The position numbers were made by a program, and so were the translations under genes. This document shows positions 57,923 through 64,000 of a stretch of DNA of 64,000 bases, in pieces. The notes beneath the pieces are model-generated. The model did no database searches. It was not told the origin of the DNA and saw only the letters and a program-made list of their open reading frames with translations. Within the stretch, counting starts at the first letter, position 1, and every line of letters starts with the position of its first letter. Origin of the DNA: Acanthacorydalis orientalis (lineage: Eukaryota > Arthropoda > Insecta > Megaloptera > Corydalidae); contig CM068315.1 of assembly GCA_034766995.1 (NCBI GenBank), forward strand, positions 51,726,662 through 51,790,661, given 5' to 3'.

Positions 57923-58258
57923 TTATGGTTATATAGAGTATGATCAAAATAGATTCGAAATATAATTTATCTTCCTTTATATAGAAAGACTAATTAAGCG
58001 ATTAAAATTAAATTAGGTAATTAAAACAACAGGTAGGTCAATATTAACATTTTCATAAAGGTTATCGTGCCTATAATGAATTCATCTTCATATGTAATGT
58101 TACTACTTTCATCAGCAAAAAGATTTAAATGCAGATTGATGAGAGGAGTTAGTAAAAATATAGTCTGTTCTTTTTTAAACGTTCACTACCGGCTTCGGTT
58201 TCTTATTATAAATAGGTGCTCTTACTATTATTGAATTATTTTTCTTATACAAACATGT

Positions 58259-58315
<57 letters not shown>

Positions 58316-58837
58316 ATTAAATACAATTACAAACTACAAATTTAAATGATACAAAAAGACTAGATAAAAGGTGAAATTATTCAAATATGATCACTTTATA
58401 TTCGTATTCCATAGTTTCATGCACAATGTTACCAAATGGCAATAGAATATGCCATGCTATTATTGTAGGTGTATTTATCTCGTGGGAAATATCAGCTGAC
58501 GTGACACTCTACTACACGTTAGTTAGTTTAAGTGTTAGCCTAGTGTAACTTCAGAAGTATCGTCGTCTGTTTGTAATATGGATTGTATTGCAATAAAACT
58601 TACTCGATTCATCATGTTGATTATTAAAAGCATTGTAACAAATGACACATAATTACATTAGCAAAATAATGTTACGTTTTGTTCAAGAAAAATAAAATTC
58701 TGTAGGAAGGAAACTTTTTTCATTTTTCTCATTTCGAACTGAACTTCAACTTCAATAATTAAACAAATTGACGTCTTTAATAATTTACTCAATTCAATGA
58801 CTAACTTTATATTATATATGTTTTTGAAAATCGTGGG

Positions 58838-58900
<63 letters not shown>

Positions 58901-59418
58901 TACATGTATGTGTGTACGTCCGTCCACTATCTATTACACATACTGATTATATATGTTTGTTTCATTGTATATACATTTACCAAAAATAATTCTTTTTATA
59001 TTTGCTGAAAACATATGAATCGAACGAAAACTTGGAAATACAAGTTTAATTATAATATGGATACCGGAACAAACAAAATATAGCACCACTGGAGACCATT
59101 GAGATGCCACAAGACGCAAATCTAATCTATGAGTGCTGCTAACCGTAACGTCACCGAGATGACCTTTAGTCTAACAATATGAGTTGGTTGTCATCTACCT
59201 AATAGACACAAAATGGTGTATCATGGTATAAATTCGAAATTTTACTCAATTTACAGCACATCATACAGAACCCGGACATTATACTGTTGTGTTTTCTTTG
59301 TCACAGTGTTATTTTATTATATTCATCACATTTTTTGATGTTCTAACATATTAAAACGTGTTCTTTGATATCAACGTATCACGTCTACAACAAATATATG
59401 GGGAAATCAAACATTACA

Positions 59419-59482
<64 letters not shown>
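57404..59482. other. AT-rich region with (TA)n arrays and a GC-richer patch
   Basis: (TA)n arrays at about 57741-57761, 57858-57915, 58262-58311, 58842-58897 and 59420-59482. The patches at 58430-58620 and 59040-59240 are GC-richer than their surroundings; the first contains AATAAA near 58590. No gene is recognised. Confidence 0.5.
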
Positions 59483-60133
59483 GTCAAGTCTCTTTTTATG
59501 CGGTAGATACGTTCCACAGAAAACATAAAAAAATCATACAAAAAAGACATAACTTACATTGAAAAATTAGAGACACGTTCCATAATTTTCCAAAACCGTA
59601 TAAAACCAAAGCAATGAGTTAAAATACATCCAAAATCGCATAAAAAAAGTGTACGAAAATTTAGGAAAATAAGAATGCCTAAAAAATTCACTCTAAAATC
59701 TAAAAGAAATTGATGTAAAACATAAAGTAAGTTTGTTTTAAAAATTTATTCATTTACTTTTATTGAAAAGTAATAATTATTTTTACATAATTTCATCAGA
59801 ATTATCGTCACTATCTGACAATGTTCGGCACCATTTGTGAACTGGTGCAAAGTCACTTTTATCACTACAAGAGATAGTCAGTGGCATCAGATCTGCATCG
59901 TAAAGACGATAGTTCTTCACAAACAAAATTTATATCCACTTTACCTTTGTTCTGAATTGATTTTTTTCCTCCAACAATGTAATCAGTGATTAAACTTTGC
60001 GATAATCATTTTACTATATTTTATGCAGTTTGGGATACCCAGACATACAATTATTCACCTCACGTTTGAATTTGAAGGCTCGTTCAGAATTCGTGTCATG
60101 AACAAAAAAATGATTTTCCAATTTATTGCAAAG
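59483..60133 (-). mobile_element. pogo/Tigger-type transposon fragment (3' part)
   Basis: On the minus strand this is colinear with 26670-27323. It ends at 59483 with GTCAAGTCTCTTTTTATGCG, the terminal repeat, next to a (TA)n array. It breaks off near 60133 without a second end. Coding remnants include TNSERAFKFKRE and, near 59790-59845, KWCRTLSDSDDNSDEIM, one residue different from the other copy over that string. Stops and frameshifts interrupt the frame. Confidence 0.8.
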
Positions 60134-60309
60134 TTGAATATATAAACAGAATACATAAATCTATAAAAAATATTGTATATTAAAAAAATATATAAATGAA
60201 TAGGAAATTAATTACATTTTACATTATATTTTTGATTGAAATATACGAGGATGTTCAAACTACTTACACATTTAAAATAAATCTAAAAACTTAATGATTA
60301 CATCATTTA

Positions 60310-60371
<62 letters not shown>

Positions 60372-60755
60372 AATTTGTTATTTACAAACGCGATTAACTA
60401 GTTATTTTTTTTGTATTAACTTTCTTGTTAAAGAATGGTGGTTGTACAACCGCCTGTGTGATGTATTCGCCGTCGTCATTGTTGTCAAGGCGATTCGCTG
60501 CACGGCATCGTAGACGCAATCCTTTGCAGTCAATGTGTGGAAAATAAATTAATTATTTATCGGAAACTTGATACGCATCCATTTTTACCGACCCATATCT
60601 TTGACAATCAAGGACTTTGTGTTTTCAATTCGTTTGGTGTACACAATTTTTCGAAAAATAAAGTATAAGAATATATACACAAGCTTACGTTTCAAATGGT
60701 ACTGATAAATAAATGTGTATTAATTTTCCTACTTGGATATATTCATAGACCCACG

Positions 60756-60796
<41 letters not shown>

Positions 60797-61538
60797 TATA
60801 TATTTTATCAAATCATTAATACAGCATAAAATCAGAATCGACTTGAGATCTACTCAGATCTATTTTATTATATTATTCTTCCATTCTTAAATCTATTTCC
60901 ATTTCATATCTAGTTAATTCATTTAAAAAATATTTTAGACGAATGTTTAGTCAAGTATTGCAAAAGAAAAGTTATTTAGTAATTAGCTGACCATCTATAT
61001 TTTATAATCTTTTGAAAAATAATTTTCTTCTCTTTACTTTGAGGCTCAAAAACAATAAGCTACATCTTGCCATACGTTAGACAATCAACGTTTGTAAAGA
61101 GAAGAAAATGGACGCAGTTTAACTCATACCCGGGAGGAAAGTAAATGAAATAAGTGCGCAACGATCTTGTTATATTTTTGTTTGGTTCCAAATTAATAGT
61201 TCCTCTTATTAAAAGTTATTCGGTTGAATGTTATGATTAGGAGAAACATCTCTTCTCTCTGGTTACGAATTTAAATAACAAATGATGCTTGGTTTTTAAG
61301 ATATCTAATTTAGATTACAAAAAAAATAGCTCAAGATAATAACTCAAGAAATAAATATGGAGTTTTAGATGGAAAGTAATTAGAGGAAATATAAAAAATT
61401 ATATTATTTATATATGTTATTTGTCACTTCTCAATAAAAATAGGGTTAATGAGAATTTGAAACTGAATTTAAAATTCCAGTTTTAATGTGAATAGAGATG
61501 TTGGTATGTTCTATCGATTTTTACCCACATAAAAATAC

Positions 61539-61597
<59 letters not shown>

Positions 61598-62261
61598 CAT
61601 GCATTTTGATGAATAGTTGAAAAGTTATACAAATAAAAAAATATAACATACACGGAAAACCGATAACGCATTTTTAACTATACGCTTTGTTTTCATAAGT
61701 AAATAATTTATCTTCAACATCTAACAGTAAGATAAACTGTATCTATATAGATGACAATATTATTCGCAGACAGTGTTCGCAAACAAAATAATTATCATCA
61801 AGTGTAACTAATTTCATTGCATGGAGATTTACTTCCACTATCATCTGTACACACATAGTATTTAAACATAGCTTGCAAATTATAATACGGATCGTTTGTT
61901 ATAACAGTTTATATACGATTTGTTATCATTCATTTCCAAACCAAAATAATTTGCATAATTTTATAAAATTGTATTCATATTATTGCTGTATCAAAATATG
62001 TTTAAAACATTGTAGTATTACATATAAATTTCATGCATAATGCAACCACAATAATATATTATCACTGAATTAAAAATTATTATATAATTATTTTTTTATA
62101 TAATAACAAATAGAAAATTGTAATCGAATAGGGATTTCAATTTGGAATACAAGTAATAAAAAGGAAATACAATCTGTATCTACTTATCAAAAATATATAT
62201 CTGAGCTTTTCAATATTTAAGTACTATAAAATAAATAGATAATATTGTAATACATACACTC

Positions 62262-62320
<59 letters not shown>

Positions 62321-62581
62321 GTAATAAAGTATTAATATAATTATTGTTATTAATTGACATTTATACTAATATTCATAATTTAAATGAAAAATAACTGATG
62401 GCTTCTAATAATATCAGTCAATATCATTGCATTATTTGTATTTTTCAAAGAAATTGACCTCATGTCGATAAGAAACTGATTATAATATAATCGATTTACT
62501 TTAATTAATTTAATATAACTTAAATTCAATACATTATATTAAATTAAAGTAAGAATTCATGTTATAATTGTGAGAAAATAA

Positions 62582-62646
<65 letters not shown>

Positions 62647-62842
62647 TAAGTATACAACTAATCAACTTAATTAAGCAGTATTATTACAGATGTTAAAATA
62701 AGGCAGTTGTTTATAATATAATGATTGCTATAAATATATTTTTGTTGTAAATTATAAAAATAAAGTCTAAAAATATTAATATTTGTGATATTTTTATAAT
62801 AGAATGACTATTATTAAAATAATATAAACAGATACTTTAATC

Positions 62843-62891
<49 letters not shown>

Positions 62892-63440
62892 CTTTTATAT
62901 ATTTAATTATATTTATTCTAATTAAATCCAAATAATAGATTTCATTTCTTTTAGTAACTAACAGACAATGCATTGTGTCCACGAAAGTTATAATCTTTAA
63001 TCTTCGAGAACTAAACGAAAAGACGACCTGCGGAGCACTAGAGTGCATTATCGTGTACTATATACGCGAATCAAAAGAAATTTTAACAATATTGCAAATA
63101 TTGTGTCCAGGACAATATATATATTTTCGCATTTATATGTTTATTTAACGCTCACAAAAACAACATTTACTACTTTGGTGTATTTATAAATCCCACAGCA
63201 ACAAAAAAATACATACATTCCATTCATCAGGTTAGGAAATCTTATAATAAATTTGTTGTTAATATCATTGGTTTAATAATTTATTTTTATGGTTTAATAA
63301 CATATTTTATGTATATTTAATAGAATCCAAAAAAAAGTAATTTAATAAACATTAAGTAAACTATAAAAATTAGTGCTAATATGTATGTTATTATATGCCT
63401 ATAATAATACCAATTTGAAATAAAATCAATATATATTTAA
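60134..63440. other. AT-rich region with (TA)n arrays and a CpG-richer patch
   Basis: (TA)n arrays at about 60310-60367, 60765-60793, 61543-61592, 62269-62314, 62587-62641 and 62849-62889. The patch 60430-60560 has several CpGs (ATTCGCCGTCGTCATTG, GGCGATTCGCTGCACGGC) and is a candidate regulatory element. A minus-strand frame at 62794-63048 is mostly a TA-repeat translation. No gene recognised. Confidence 0.5.
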
Positions 63441-63569
63441 TCGTGAAGCTGAAAATGTTGGGGAAAGTGCGTTGAGCTTCGAGGAAATTATGTCAAAAAA
63501 TAAAGTACAATTTGAAATTAAAGCTGTTGTCTCTAATATTGAACCAAGTTACTCTTCAAACCGCCCTCA
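63441..63569 (+). mobile_element. Mariner family A, 3'-end fragment
   Basis: KLKMLGKV-like residues near 63446 and an LCQKIK stretch match the last codons of the mariner transposase (KLEKCW...YVEK). The 3' leader AATATTGAACCAAGTTACTC and the terminal repeat (reverse complement TGAGGGCGGTTTGAAGAG) match the right end of the 37650 copy. TA follows at 63570. Confidence 0.82.
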
Positions 63570-63909
63570 TATATATGTGTATGTGTATATATATATATAC
63601 ATATATATATAATTGAAACAATATAGTGCACGTACATGTAATAGAATTTTTATAAAAATGTTATAACGCATAACTATTTCAAGGAAAATTTCCTAAAAAA
63701 TTTTTTTTATTTTATTTTGTATTATTAAATATAAGAACATTTAACTTTTAGAGTTTCAAATTCTTATCAAGTCTATTCATATCGATACAATATTACTTGT
63801 TACACGGGAAAATGAACGTCAGTACTATGAAATCCATATATAAACAAAGATTTTCATCTCCGGCTTTCTCGTTATTTTCGTGATAATGAATAATCATTTG
63901 GATTTCCTA

Positions 63910-63940
<31 letters not shown>

Positions 63941-64000
63941 GTGTCTGTATTGTATAAATGATAAGTTCTTTGTTTCATTCGTGCATTGAATCTATTTGGC
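63570..64000. other. AT-rich sequence to the window end
   Basis: (TA)n at 63586-63610 and 63910-63936. Nothing else recognised. Confidence 0.5.

Overview
This window looks like AT-rich, mostly non-coding DNA from an insect nuclear genome. By eye GC is about a quarter or lower outside short islands. No ribosome-binding sites, operons, CRISPR arrays, tRNA or rRNA genes are visible. A bee or other hymenopteran is my best guess, from base composition, a dimmed-type bHLH exon and the mix of mariner, Tc1-like and Tigger relics. The assignment to insects is firmer than the order.

The only host coding sequence I can name is at 1072-1506 on the minus strand. It is the first coding exon of a bHLH transcription factor of the dimmed/MIST1 (BHLHA15) group. 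It ends at a splice donor inside helix 1, so the remaining exons lie beyond base 1. Everything to the right of it is upstream of that gene, and no other confident host exon was found.

The rest is (TA)n microsatellite and decayed DNA transposons. About 70 (TA)n arrays occur, roughly one per 0.9 kb; several run past 100 bp, and many have (CA), (GA), (TATG), (GATA) or (CTAT) flanks. Transposon relics: (a) mariner family A, one degenerate near full-length copy (22135-23329), one internally deleted copy (37650-38294) and two end fragments (37434-37550, 63441-63569); (b) mariner family B, two copies of one internally deleted, MITE-like element (5485-6019, 16100-16616) plus an end fragment (41793-41883); (c) a Tc1-like element with repeated terminal motif (6474-7285); (d) a second Tc1/mariner-superfamily transposase relic (20275-21173) with a solitary matching terminus (57331-57403); (e) pogo/Tigger relics (26206-27323, 46830-47090, 59483-60133); (f) a 388-bp piggyBac-type MITE with TTAA duplications (7662-8049). 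Several sit at the edge of (TA)n arrays, as expected for elements that target TA.

A few GC- and CpG-richer islands stand out (about 848-912, 4915-5060, 10975-11165, 19160-19660, 21590-21870, 25545-25930, 33361-33720, 34155-34380, 39590-39720, 41370-41590, 46395-46465, 58430-58620, 60430-60560). The strongest, 25545-25930, resembles a promoter or 5' untranslated exon. The others are candidate regulatory elements, unrecognised exons or old repeats. I see no new multi-gene system; the window reads as a long intergenic or regulatory region next to a neuroendocrine transcription factor gene.
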